The notes beneath the pieces are model-generated. The model saw only the letters and a list, made by a program, of their open reading frames with translations. It did no database searches and was not told the origin of the DNA. The position numbers and the translations under genes were made by a program. Source: a virus. From it: a stretch of DNA of 62,175 nt. Where the stretch lies: positions 1 to 62,175 of the IMG/VR virus record IMGVR_UViG_3300037189_001089; one strand, given 5' to 3'. The first letter of the stretch is position 1, and each line of letters opens with the position of its first letter. This document shows positions 16,841 to 27,400 of the stretch, in pieces.

Positions 16841-18639
16841 TACGTCACATCCAAGACAAATCTATATTCAATATAATTATTTGTATTTGGAGACTTTACG
16901 ATTGTAGTTTCTTCAAGATTTTGAACAATTGAATACCCAGTCAATCCGTAAAGAGGATTTATTGTGCTTATGTTGTCTACCCTCAAAGCGTCTAACGCAA
17001 CATAGAAGTTATCGTTGGGAACCTCTGCTTTTCCATTTGGAACTACAACCTGAGATGAAACATTGTCTGCGTCTTTAGCGTATGTAAAACTTGTTGAGGT
17101 TGGTGTGCTAACAACTTGGTACACGCCATCAAATGTTGAATCAACTCCACTAATCTTTACATAGTTTCCTGCCACTAGGCCATGTGCTGATGCAGTAGTA
17201 AGTGTAGCCACATCACTAACAAGCTGTTTTTCTGTAACTAGAATGTCGTTTGTAGTAGCCGCATAAACCTTAATAGTATTAACATTTCTCCAAGAAAATT
17301 GTCCAGTAGTATAAAATAGTTCGTCAAGTCTTTTAGAAACAAATACATATCTGTTATTTGTAAAACGGTAAACTGAGTCTTTGGCCTCTACCTGCATTCT
17401 TGCCAACTGAGAACCATCAGTATTTGAAAACTCAACAATGATAGTTGCTGTGTCTGGAATAGCAGAAGAGTTACCATCAATAGCTATTATTGAAAATGCT
17501 AGCTTCATAAGATCTGAAGATGAATTTTTGCTTAGGTCCACTCTCTGGTTGGTAAGCTGTAAAAATGATGGCACCCCAGATACAGACAGATTGCCTTCGC
17601 TATTTGAAAAAATATAAGATGTGTCTCCCTTTAGCATAAACACGTCGCTCAAATAACGAAGTCTTTCATATCTTTCTAGCCTTGTAGCATTGGAAAAGAT
17701 ACCATTACTTGTCGTAGTCTTTATAGCTGGAGTTGGATTAGCAATAAAGTTTAGTCCATTAATTATGGATACCGTGCTTTGATCAGAAAATACGGAACCA
17801 TTCGTTGTTGGGCTTGTCAAGGTGTTTCCACTACTTAGTTGCCAGCCCTCTTCTGCCGAAAATGCTGATATGGTTCTACTGTCATACTGACCAGCTGCAG
17901 TATTAGACCCAGCTGAATAAATGCCAACCTCCGATATTTCATATCTTTCTTCTGTTGGTAGTTGCGCAGTTAAGATAATCTTATTTATTCCGTTATCATT
18001 TACATAGCCACGTGAGGTTATTGGAACACGAAACATTTCAAAGTCTAGCGCATTTTTGTTGGGGTCAACCTCTAAGTTTAAAACCGCATCTACAAGATCT
18101 GCCTCTGGCCCTGGAGCAATAGTAAACCTGTTGTCAGACGAGATGGCAGTGATTATAGTATCTGCTGTTGCGCTAAACTCACCAGTACCGCTAGCCACAG
18201 TAACCTTTGCACCAATCCATAATCCAGAAGTGCTTGTTGTTGTAAGAACTTGAGAAGTTCCACCCGTTTTAAAAGTTATTGTTCCAGCTGTGTGCTGTGA
18301 TGTTGAAGATGTTACCGTTATTCTAGTTGGTCCATCAATACTAGTAATTGTAGTGTTTGTTCCAAACGCACCTGTTCCAGAAGTTTTAGTAACTGTCATT
18401 CCAACATTCAAACCAGCTGTTGAGGCAATGCCAGTAATTGGGGTTATATATTCTCCATCTACAGCTGGAGCACCAGTAGACAAAATTGTTCCAGAAGTGG
18501 TTGCTGTAGAAACTGAAGACTTGGATGTAATATTTGGTCTTGGCTTTGGGCCGCAGCCCAGGGCAATGTAAGACGCATACGCAGAGGCATCTCCAATGAG
18601 ATACTTAGCAATAATATTTTTACCAGTTTCAGTTATCAT
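16840..18639 (-). CDS. Large tail/baseplate protein with repeated small beta modules
   Basis: A 599-residue protein that begins MITETGKNIIAKYLIGDA. Three small beta modules are visible: about 60-115 (GLNVGMTVTKTSGTGAFG), about 128-175 (GLWIGAKVTVASGTGEFSA) and about 475-520 (HGLVAGNYVKISGVDSTFDG). The first two are clear copies of one another. The third resembles modules in the 990-residue fibre and the 1294-residue protein. The middle has a jelly-roll-like adhesin pattern. It is probably a baseplate or tip protein that holds receptor-binding parts; the exact role is unknown. Confidence 0.7.
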   Translation of the reverse strand: MITETGKNIIAKYLIGDASAYASYIALGCGPKPRPNITSKSSVSTATTSGTILSTGAPAVDGEYITPITGIASTAGLNVGMTVTKTSGTGAFGTNTTITSIDGPTRITVTSSTSQHTAGTITFKTGGTSQVLTTTSTSGLWIGAKVTVASGTGEFSATADTIITAISSDNRFTIAPGPEADLVDAVLNLEVDPNKNALDFEMFRVPITSRGYVNDNGINKIILTAQLPTEERYEISEVGIYSAGSNTAAGQYDSRTISAFSAEEGWQLSSGNTLTSPTTNGSVFSDQSTVSIINGLNFIANPTPAIKTTTSNGIFSNATRLERYERLRYLSDVFMLKGDTSYIFSNSEGNLSVSGVPSFLQLTNQRVDLSKNSSSDLMKLAFSIIAIDGNSSAIPDTATIIVEFSNTDGSQLARMQVEAKDSVYRFTNNRYVFVSKRLDELFYTTGQFSWRNVNTIKVYAATTNDILVTEKQLVSDVATLTTASAHGLVAGNYVKISGVDSTFDGVYQVVSTPTSTSFTYAKDADNVSSQVVVPNGKAEVPNDNFYVALDALRVDNISTINPLYGLTGYSIVQNLEETTIVKSPNTNNYIEYRFVLDVT

Positions 18640-18641
18640 AT

Positions 18642-19391
18642 TTAAATTCCTATGTCTTCTATTATACCAGCAGTACCTATCTGAATCTCTACTTGTTCGT
18701 CTGATTTTAGATTAACAAGCTCTATAACACCATCTCCAGTTGTCATATCTAGGTAATAGTTGGCCCCATTGGCTCCGTTTCCCACGGTTGGGATTTTTTC
18801 TTTTAAGTCAATAGTAAAGTTTGAGAATATCTTGTCTGAGGTTTCTGATAGCTTTACAAGGTTGGTAGGATTGTAGATTTCCTGCAATATTTTAAGATTT
18901 TTAAATGGCTGGTAAACCACATCTTGTCCATTAACGGTATCATTTCTACCTATTGTCAAAAGCTCTTGCCCACCAACATCTTCAAAAAGAAGATCTAGCA
19001 TTAGCTCAGCACTAAGCGTTTCATCAATAAACTCTACGGTATCTATTGGTGCTGTTTTTACTGGTGTGGCAACTGGAGTTAGCGAAGAGTCAACTCCTGA
19101 AATAGTTGGCATAATCTCTGGCTCTGCACTAGGCTTGCCAAAGTCAAATCTATTTGCTTCACTTTTATCAGTTAGGGTTGTCTGCTTTCCAGATAGCGTA
19201 GTAGTCTTTTTACCAACCTTTACTGTTGTGCCGCCAGCAATTGACTTTCCTTTTTCAAGCTCAGGGTTTTTAGTTAGGATTTTGTCTCTAAGTGCAATAA
19301 CCTGTTTTTCTGGAGCGTTTGGTGGCAACAGCTCTCTTGCCAAAGCCTTTGGCTTTATAGCTTTATCTGAAACTACTGTAACCTTTGCCAC
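18642..19391 (-). CDS. Tail protein with LysM-like N-terminus
   Basis: About 249 residues from a GTG at 19391, which has GAGG 8 bases upstream; an ATG four codons earlier would overlap the hub gene. The N-terminal part (KVTVVSDKAIKPKALARELL, then ILTKNPELEKGKSIAGGTTV) follows the LysM pattern of helix, Asn-Pro and a final Gly-x-x-hydrophobic strand. LysM-type domains in phage tails usually sit at the hub or bind peptidoglycan. The C-terminal half is acidic and beta-rich. It follows the large hub protein directly. Confidence 0.65.
   Translation of the reverse strand: MAKVTVVSDKAIKPKALARELLPPNAPEKQVIALRDKILTKNPELEKGKSIAGGTTVKVGKKTTTLSGKQTTLTDKSEANRFDFGKPSAEPEIMPTISGVDSSLTPVATPVKTAPIDTVEFIDETLSAELMLDLLFEDVGGQELLTIGRNDTVNGQDVVYQPFKNLKILQEIYNPTNLVKLSETSDKIFSNFTIDLKEKIPTVGNGANGANYYLDMTTGDGVIELVNLKSDEQVEIQIGTAGIIEDIGI
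18661..18669 (-). promoter_or_regulatory. Extended -10 promoter candidate
   Basis: Minus strand TGGTATAAT lies inside the last codons of the upstream gene and about 22 bases before the ATG at 18639. It fits the promoter family in this genome. Confidence 0.4.
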
Positions 19392-19392
19392 A

Positions 19393-22300
19393 TTACACCT
19401 CACTCAAATATACTGTCATAGCTGGTCCAGCTGGGGATCGTTTATAGTTAATATTATAAACTACATACTTTGTAGAATCAAAGTCTACCATATCTATGTC
19501 GTCTTTGTCTTTATAATAAATATTTACAATGTCGCCTAGCTGCAAGGTTGGCATTGAGAAAATGTTTAAGCCTACAGACTTTCTTGGTCTTATGTTCTTA
19601 TCAATTATCCATCCTAGCAATGACTCAGCAGTGTCCTGGTTTTGAATGTAAATTGAGTCTAGGCTAAAGTCATTCTTACCGTAAAGGATTCTGCTTTGCT
19701 TGACCTTTTCATATTGTTCTGTAAACTTAAACGGTGATTCAACTACTGTCGATCCTGCTAGTTCTGGATCAGAGAGGTTGCCCTTCTTTTTTAAGAAATC
19801 ATCTACAGTAATAGAGCTAGTGGTATCTTGAGTAAACGTGACTCCCAAAATTCTTAAATAGTTTCCAGTCTTTTCATCTAAATTAAGTATTGTATCTGTG
19901 TTATTAAATACCAAAAATTCTGCACCATAAGAATCTGCAGTAAATCCTGAAACAGTGTAGCCCTTTAGCCTATTGGCGGTTGGAGCTATCTTGGCATATA
20001 GCGCAGGATAGGCCCTGTCATACTTAACATTAAAGTATGCGGCCTCACGCATTATAGTTCCAAACTCTTCAAAGTATAGCTCGTATGCTGGCACTGATTG
20101 TGGGTTAATTTGTGTAAGATATGTATTCTGAATAACACCACTTAACGCATATTTACTTAGTGCTTCTGATGCGTTAATCTCATTATCTTGGTCCCCAAAA
20201 ATTTTAGCAATTGGAACGTTGGTGTCAAAAACAGTATTTGTTGCATAGTTTTTACCAAGTGCGTATACGTTTTCAAACATAGCCTTTGCATTACCACGAA
20301 CAAAAAGTCCAACAGATGAATTAATCAAATCTAGTGGATCATTGTCTGTTACTCTTGCAACAATTTTTTGATTAATGTATAGATAAAAGTCTCTTCTTGT
20401 TGGGCTAACATCTACATATTCTATTGCTAGGTCATATACTGTTGGATTTTCTTCTCCAGTTAGTCTGGATTGTCCCGCAAAATTTCCATCGTCAACAAGA
20501 ACGTTTCCGTTTCCTCCCCAAAGCAAAACTGGAACTGCCTTTCTTTCAGAAAGATTTGAATTCTTTTTTACCTTATAGAACAAAATATTATTAAGAGATA
20601 TAGCGGACTCTCCAGTTTCTGAGTCTTTGTTTAATAGCTCTTCAATATTAGATGCAGTCAGTGCAGCTAGCTCAAAGTAATAGCCATTATTGGTTTCTGG
20701 ATTAACAAGATTGATTCCTGCAGAACCTCCACCAACGCTAATTGCTTTGCTTGGATCATAGGTTGGAACATTGAAATATGTCATACCACCAATAACTGTC
20801 TGTGCCCTATCGCCAGTAGCTTCAATCTTTCCAATAATTCTAAGTCTTGTACCATAGTGTTTATACGCCTTGTCTAGTTTTTTATGGACGTAAGAAACAA
20901 AGTCTCTAGAGACTGCTCCTGGTGCAAAGTCTGGTCCTGTAATCACTAGTGCAGAAGACTGAATGGTTGCAGCCGTTGTTGTTTTTAGAGATCCAACCTG
21001 TGTTTCAGTTGAGTATTTTGATGACAAGAAATTTCTAATAATTCCATTTCTTTGAGCTTTTTCTGCTACTGTTTTGCTTAGGCCTGCTATGCCAGTAATT
21101 GTTTGTGGAAATGTCTTATCTATCTCAGTGTTATAAATTAGAGAGCTATCCATCTCACATCCCTGGACATTGTCGTTAGAGGACCAGTATGGATCTAATC
21201 CAGCTGGGTGAGAAACTATAGGTGTTCCAAATTGTCCTCTACCGTGAGCCAAAACTGGGCCAGCCTTTAGTCTAACAGCATCTTCAACTATTTGACTTCC
21301 CTGAGAAACAGAGATACCACTAAATGTTTCATAGAACGGTTCTGCATAAATTCTAATTAAGCCAGTGGGATATATTTTTCCATTAAAAGGAATTTCAGAA
21401 AAATATTTTTGATATTCTAGATTGCTTGAAATCCAAACGTTTCCAGTTCCAGTCACGTTGTATTCAACAGCATCGTATTTGATAATTTCACCATTTGCGT
21501 AGAAAAATCCCTGGAATCTTGTAAGCCAATAAGCATTCTCGCCTACATCAAATATGTTATTAATAATTTGATTATTGATGGACACCTCTGGTACTGCTGT
21601 GGTTAGCGTTGTATTTAGTGGCACCGCAGAAAGCGCAAACCTTTCTTGCTTTTCGTCATTTGCACTAGTTGTTCTTTCAGAGCCAGACACTTCCCACAAA
21701 AGAGATGGATTGTAAATATAGCTTTTATCAACAAACATGCTTTGTGCTATTGTCCCACCAGTTCGTTTTATATATCTTGATGTATAGTTTATGGTTCCAG
21801 CATTGTAAACTTTTCTGTCTTTTGATGCAACGTCCTGAATGTTTGGTAGCTTGTTGCCATCCAAAGATCCATAAAGTGTTATGTCTGGTAAACGATCAAC
21901 AGACTCATCCAATAGATATTCTTTTGTCATTACGACAAAGTTATTGTATTCATCAAAGAACATTGCTGACTGTGTTGCTCTTGCAAGCTCCCCAAGAATT
22001 TGTGCTACGCTTTGTTCTGGCGGAATAAAGAAATAGGGAATTACTGGATCTGCAATATCTTCTTTTCTTTTAAATACGTAATTTGAAAATCCAACTGAAT
22101 CTAGCAGTAAACATACAGCCTGACTTAACGATGTTTCTGTTAACAAAATTCTGGGAGCTTTTAATGACTCTAAATGAAAATAAAAATCTCTTAGTGCTAT
22201 AGACGTTTCACCAGTTTTTGGGTCTCTCTGTGGGAATGTTTCTGAGTAAAGCGTTTTTAATGGTACATAGTAGTTAGAATTGTTAACTTCTTTTATTACC

Positions 22301-23754
22301 TCAAAAAATATAAACTTAATATTCTTTTCCATGTACTTGGCAATGATGCTACCTGTTTCAGTTAAAAAGTCCCACTCGTTTAGTGAATTAAAAGACTGAT
22401 CGTTATCGAATAGATTTATAGAACCAATGCCCGCCATAATTTGACCAACTGGAAGTGCTGATCCAGAAAGGTCTGCAGCAGACTTTGTTATGTCAAACTC
22501 AATTAAGCTGTTTGAAAGATTGGCTACAAGCCTTGGAGAAAGCTCAATTAGTTCTAGTGGAATATTTGGCAATGTCATAGTTTTTACAGAAAGCCTAATT
22601 CCTTTTAGCCACACAAATTCTCTGTATGTGCTTGAAGCCTCTCCAGCTTCTCTATAGCGTGATGGGTTTGTAAAGTCTGTAACAAAGTGAGTATTTTCAT
22701 AAACTCCATTAGTTCCTATTTGCCACTTATATTCTGGGATAAATTCTTCATACTCTTCTCCATTAAAAATGTGAAGTGTTCCTCTATCTTCTTCAGATGC
22801 AGCCACAAGGTATGCCTGACCCAAAACGCTATCTGCTGGCAATACAGACACAGTCTTTCTGGTTCCCATTAGCCTAAAATTGTTTTGATACTGTACTGGA
22901 ATTTCAAGTCCGTACTCAATACTTAAATGACCATCTGGTCCAAAAACTGGATCAATCTGGTTAGCCCTTAGTGCTGTTTCGTCAAACTGATAGGCAGTTA
23001 CCCACTGATTATTCTCCGTCAAATACTCTATTGCAAAACTTCTTGGAGCAGTTTTATTTTCATCTCCAAAAAATGGATCCTCCAATAACGTACCGCCAGA
23101 AGTCTTAAAGGGCCCAAGATTTGTGTTGCCAATATTTGTTTGAATTTTTACAACAATTCTGTTTGCTGGAACTTGCTCCTTATAGGCAACAAATGGGTTT
23201 GTATCATCAATTGGATACCTTCCAGTTGCAGTGTTTTTTGAAATGCCTCTTTCAACATTAATTCCATTCTGAATATTACTTTCAGTTCTATAAGATCTCC
23301 AATATTTAAATTCGTCATCTTTTGTTGACATGTAGTATCTTGGTCTTAGATACATGTCTTTATTTTCAAATGGCAAATATTTATTGTTAAAATAAGAAAG
23401 TTTGTTGATTCCAGACCTTGGTCTAAAAGGCTTGATGCAATCTTCTAATGAATACAAAATCTTTTCTTTATCTTTTGGATACAGATAAACTTGTGGGGTA
23501 AGGTCATCATCTTCAAATCCTAGCTCTACCGCAACATCTGCATCTGTTGCTCCAGTATAGAATCCACCAGCATCATTGGGGTCAAAGGAATTGGGAAGTA
23601 TGCTAAACTGTGTGCTATCTTCTCTATACCTGTAGTTACCAAGTTTTTGGATGTTACCAGGAATATTCATGTTCCATTCTGCGATGACTGCAGACTCTGA
23701 TTTAATTGATAGAGAAGTTTCTAGGTGATTTTTTAGTTCATCATTTTGAAACAT
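19393..23754 (-). CDS. Large tail-tip/hub protein
   Basis: A 1453-residue protein following the distal tail-like gene, in the position normally held by the tail hub or tail-associated protein. It is beta-rich throughout. Around residues 530-620 it has a segment (SVAQILGELARATQSAMFFD, then NNFVVMTKEYLL) that resembles the hub domains of siphovirus tip proteins. Around 1020-1130 a concanavalin/LamG-like stretch is suggested by DLAIEYVDVSPTRRDFYLYI. The C-terminus (LQLGDIVNIYYKDKD) again looks like a hub barrel. It has no visible peptidase motif. Length is large but within the range of actinophage tip proteins. Confidence 0.75.
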   Translation of the reverse strand: MFQNDELKNHLETSLSIKSESAVIAEWNMNIPGNIQKLGNYRYREDSTQFSILPNSFDPNDAGGFYTGATDADVAVELGFEDDDLTPQVYLYPKDKEKILYSLEDCIKPFRPRSGINKLSYFNNKYLPFENKDMYLRPRYYMSTKDDEFKYWRSYRTESNIQNGINVERGISKNTATGRYPIDDTNPFVAYKEQVPANRIVVKIQTNIGNTNLGPFKTSGGTLLEDPFFGDENKTAPRSFAIEYLTENNQWVTAYQFDETALRANQIDPVFGPDGHLSIEYGLEIPVQYQNNFRLMGTRKTVSVLPADSVLGQAYLVAASEEDRGTLHIFNGEEYEEFIPEYKWQIGTNGVYENTHFVTDFTNPSRYREAGEASSTYREFVWLKGIRLSVKTMTLPNIPLELIELSPRLVANLSNSLIEFDITKSAADLSGSALPVGQIMAGIGSINLFDNDQSFNSLNEWDFLTETGSIIAKYMEKNIKFIFFEVIKEVNNSNYYVPLKTLYSETFPQRDPKTGETSIALRDFYFHLESLKAPRILLTETSLSQAVCLLLDSVGFSNYVFKRKEDIADPVIPYFFIPPEQSVAQILGELARATQSAMFFDEYNNFVVMTKEYLLDESVDRLPDITLYGSLDGNKLPNIQDVASKDRKVYNAGTINYTSRYIKRTGGTIAQSMFVDKSYIYNPSLLWEVSGSERTTSANDEKQERFALSAVPLNTTLTTAVPEVSINNQIINNIFDVGENAYWLTRFQGFFYANGEIIKYDAVEYNVTGTGNVWISSNLEYQKYFSEIPFNGKIYPTGLIRIYAEPFYETFSGISVSQGSQIVEDAVRLKAGPVLAHGRGQFGTPIVSHPAGLDPYWSSNDNVQGCEMDSSLIYNTEIDKTFPQTITGIAGLSKTVAEKAQRNGIIRNFLSSKYSTETQVGSLKTTTAATIQSSALVITGPDFAPGAVSRDFVSYVHKKLDKAYKHYGTRLRIIGKIEATGDRAQTVIGGMTYFNVPTYDPSKAISVGGGSAGINLVNPETNNGYYFELAALTASNIEELLNKDSETGESAISLNNILFYKVKKNSNLSERKAVPVLLWGGNGNVLVDDGNFAGQSRLTGEENPTVYDLAIEYVDVSPTRRDFYLYINQKIVARVTDNDPLDLINSSVGLFVRGNAKAMFENVYALGKNYATNTVFDTNVPIAKIFGDQDNEINASEALSKYALSGVIQNTYLTQINPQSVPAYELYFEEFGTIMREAAYFNVKYDRAYPALYAKIAPTANRLKGYTVSGFTADSYGAEFLVFNNTDTILNLDEKTGNYLRILGVTFTQDTTSSITVDDFLKKKGNLSDPELAGSTVVESPFKFTEQYEKVKQSRILYGKNDFSLDSIYIQNQDTAESLLGWIIDKNIRPRKSVGLNIFSMPTLQLGDIVNIYYKDKDDIDMVDFDSTKYVVYNINYKRSPAGPAMTVYLSEV

Positions 23755-23755
23755 G

Positions 23756-24439
23756 CTAAACCTCTTCCAAGGTTACAGAAACATCCCACATATCAAAGTT
23801 ATTTCCACCACGCTTTACAATTGAATAATTAAAATCAGAAATATACATTTGTAAAGCCTGTGAATATTCGCCTAGATGCTGCCTTGCTTCATTGTCATCT
23901 CCAAACTCTGAATACTTGTCGTACGATAGCAATACCCAAAATGGTCCAGTATGACCTTCATACCAGTCTAGCATTTCGCTACCACCAGCACCACCATCTG
24001 CAGTATATTGTTGTGACAGATGAGCATAGTATGGAGGATCTTCATCAGTGTCTTCTGGGGTAAGTATATCTGGCTTTGCTGTTGTTTGATTAAAATTTGG
24101 AATAATTTGAAAGCCTCTAGATGGAAGCATGTTCCAAGAAATGCTTATGCTTAGCTTGTCAGCAACATGGTAAGAACGCATAGTACCATTTGCCATTCTT
24201 TGTCTTTGCTCAATTCTTTCTGTAGATATGCTAATAGGATCCCTATTGTGATCAGACAAAATAATGAATTTATTGTTTAAGTTTGCATTTGTTATACCGC
24301 TCACATTTGAGCCAATTTCATAGCCAACTGGAATTAGCTTGCCATCTTGAGTTACGGTTGGCTCAACGTCAGCCCAGATTATGGCTTGTGGTCTTGACCA
24401 CGGCTTTCTTTCAGAAATATATCCAGCAGTGACTGACAT
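23756..24439 (-). CDS. Distal tail-like minor tail protein
   Basis: A 227-residue protein whose ATG overlaps the tape measure stop (TAATG). In siphoviruses the gene directly after the tape measure gene encodes the distal tail protein that starts the baseplate. Sequence is beta-rich with a long loop (PEDTDEDPPYYAHLSQQY) and ends MWDVSVTLEEV. The assignment is by position and size; there is no diagnostic motif. Confidence 0.68.
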   Translation of the reverse strand: MSVTAGYISERKPWSRPQAIIWADVEPTVTQDGKLIPVGYEIGSNVSGITNANLNNKFIILSDHNRDPISISTERIEQRQRMANGTMRSYHVADKLSISISWNMLPSRGFQIIPNFNQTTAKPDILTPEDTDEDPPYYAHLSQQYTADGGAGGSEMLDWYEGHTGPFWVLLSYDKYSEFGDDNEARQHLGEYSQALQMYISDFNYSIVKRGGNNFDMWDVSVTLEEV

Positions 24440-27400
24440 TATCTAACTACCTGTCCTCTTACCCTCTGAGATCCAACAGTCTGTAGCTTTCTCATAACTA
24501 CATTTGCTATTTGATCTGGGGTAGCATTAGTACCCTCAACATTTACGTTCAAGCTATAATTATACACTGAATTATCTATTGCTGTCGAGGATTCTGTTGG
24601 ACCAGAGGTTGCATAAGATATTCCTGATGTGCCAAGATTAGAATAGTTTTTCCCTGGCATATTGTAAACTGGCTTATTAAATCCTAAACCAGACAAATCA
24701 GACATTGACCCATTATTGATAGATTCTAGAAGTGGCTTAAATCTATTGGTTGCTCTTCTATTTATGACAAACTCTCCAGGAGTAAGCATAGCTGGAACTG
24801 TGTCACTTCCCATAGCCATGCCGCCAAAGGCAAAACGCTTAATCATTCCGCCACTAGCCCTCCTAGTGACGTTTATATTTCTAATAGTTCTAGCCAACAA
24901 TTCCTGTTTTGCTTTTCCTGCAGCAGCATTTCTAGCAGCAGCGGCATTAAATGTATTTTTATTTTGTGTGTTAGCAGGAGAACCAAAATTTCCTCCAGAG
25001 CTAACCACTTCTTGCTCAATTCTATTTTTAGTTACGATAGTTGTATTTAGCTTGCCCCATTCTGCGACAATGCCTTGAACATTCTTTAAGGCCTTCTTAA
25101 CCTCTCCATCATAGATTTCCGCTCTCGCCTTAGCTTGATCGATAGCAAGTTTTTGCTTTTCCCATTCTGCTCTAGTAAGGCCAGCAACTTTCTTAGACTC
25201 AATATTTTTATCTAGCTCGTCTTGAGCAATCTTGACCCTATCCCTTGCTTGCTGCAAAGCTCCAGTTTCAATAATAGCAATTTCTTTCTTTACTTGCTTA
25301 ATCTTTTCTTCAACTTGTGCTCTGGTTAATCCATCTGGAGTTTTAAGCGAAGCAATCTGTGCTTCTCTTGCCAGCTGCAGCTGGTCTCCTTGAGCTTGCA
25401 ATGCAGATGCAGCATTCTGAGCCCTTAGATCTTGAATCGCACTAGCAGCTCCTGCTACATCTCCTTGAGATAGGGCGTCAGCAATTGATAGTTGAGACTT
25501 TTGCTGTCTAAGAATATCATCATTAAGCCTCTTAGTCTGCTCCAAAGCCTTTACTTTATTATCGTATGCCTTATTTATCTCATCTTCTTTTTCGCTAATA
25601 CCGTCAAGGTCTGCTGAATATTCTTGAAGCTGTCTGTTAAAAGATTCGATTTTGTCTTCTAAAGACTTTATTAGCTGGTTGTCTGCTCTAGTGGTTGCCT
25701 CAAAAGCTGCCCTAAGCACTTGCTCTTCTACAGAGAACAAATCAGCAACCTTATTGTATACATCCATAAAGGCTTCAGTTTTTCCTTGAACGGTTGTATT
25801 TTGCCACTTTCTTGTAGCTCTTTCGGCAGCCTCAATTCTTCTAACTAGCTCAGCCCACTGCCTACTTCCAGCTTTTACGCCAGCGTTCATAGCTGACAAA
25901 AGATCTGGGTTCTGTGCAAACTTAAATGCTTCAGCAGCTGATAGGCCCATCTTTCTAAGTTCTGCATATGCCCTAGATGTATTTAATACTTCTTGCCTTT
26001 GCTTTTTTAGATTTTCAATAGCATCTTGTATTGGACTTGAGCCTCCAGCAGTTCTTGTTGGATCCATGCCCTCGAACTTTGCAGTTAGCTTATCAAGCTC
26101 TTGTACCCCAGCAATCCACTCATTTAAACTTCCAGCAGCAAGAGCAGTTTTATATCCTTCTGTTAGTGCTGCGTCTCCAGCAATCTTGTACGCAAGTGCT
26201 GCATCTACTCCAGCGGCCTTGAGATCTTTATAGACACCAATCTTGTCTCTTATGGCGTTAGCTTCAGCAGCCTGCTCAGTAATAACGGCTCCAGCTTTAG
26301 TTTCAACATTAAGGTTTTGCTGAGCATTTGTTTGTAGTTTAATTGCATTGGTAAATGCGCCTGTGCTAACTTTTCCATCTGTTGCCATATCAATAAATTT
26401 TTGCATTTCTGCATTTGCGGGACCAACACCAGCTAATTGCAAAAGCAGCATCTTTTTATTAAGATCGTCAACACCCTTTATTCCATCTGCCAAATCTTTA
26501 TTTTCTGGGAATATTTTATCAATTGCTGAATTAATTGCTGCATCCTGTGCACTTTCATCAACTTCTAACAAGGATAGCTTTAGCTCGTCAAATGACTTAC
26601 GATATTCATCAATGGTAATCTTTTGTCCAGCAAGCTGTGTTGCAATTCCCTGCATTGATCCTGCGGCAACCGAACCAAGATCTTCAATTTCTTGCTGAGT
26701 TTGCTGAGTTACCTGTTTTGTCCCTGGAACATTAATTGTTGCAGACTGGAAGCCACCAGTAGTTGGAGCATTTGCTTGAGCCTTATTAATATTTTGAACT
26801 CTAGTTTTAATATCTCCAAGTAGCCTGTTAAAGTTTGATTCTGAAATGCCAACTGAGTTAAAGTCAAACTCTAGATCTGTTCTCTTGGATGCACGAATAA
26901 TTCCAGCAATTGTTGCTGATACAACGTCTTCAGGTAATCCAGAAGATGATAGCCTAAATGCAAGAACACGCAATGCTTCATTTACAGAGCTTACTGCCCC
27001 AGACTTTGCTGCATCAATTTGAGTTTTAAATTGTTCTAGGAACTGTTCATTCTTTTCATTTTCTGCAGCGGCCTCAGTGCCCAGTTCTGCAGATCCACCA
27101 AATGCGGCAGTGTCAAATCCAGAGGTTGTTGTTACTGCAGTTTGAGATTGCTCTCCCAAGAACTTGATCTGATCAGCAGTGACTCCAATGATGTTGCCAA
27201 AAGCTTCCATCTTTCTTTTTTGTTCTTCATAAAGACTAATTACAAAAGGCATAGCAACAGCCAAAGCTGACAAACCAATTCCAACTGGGCCAAGGAATCT
27301 TAGTACAAACTTAAAACCATTAGCAATTCTAGTTAAGAATCCTCCACTTCCAAGAAGTGTTGAAACAGTACCGCCCATTCCCTGTGCAACAGTGGCTGCT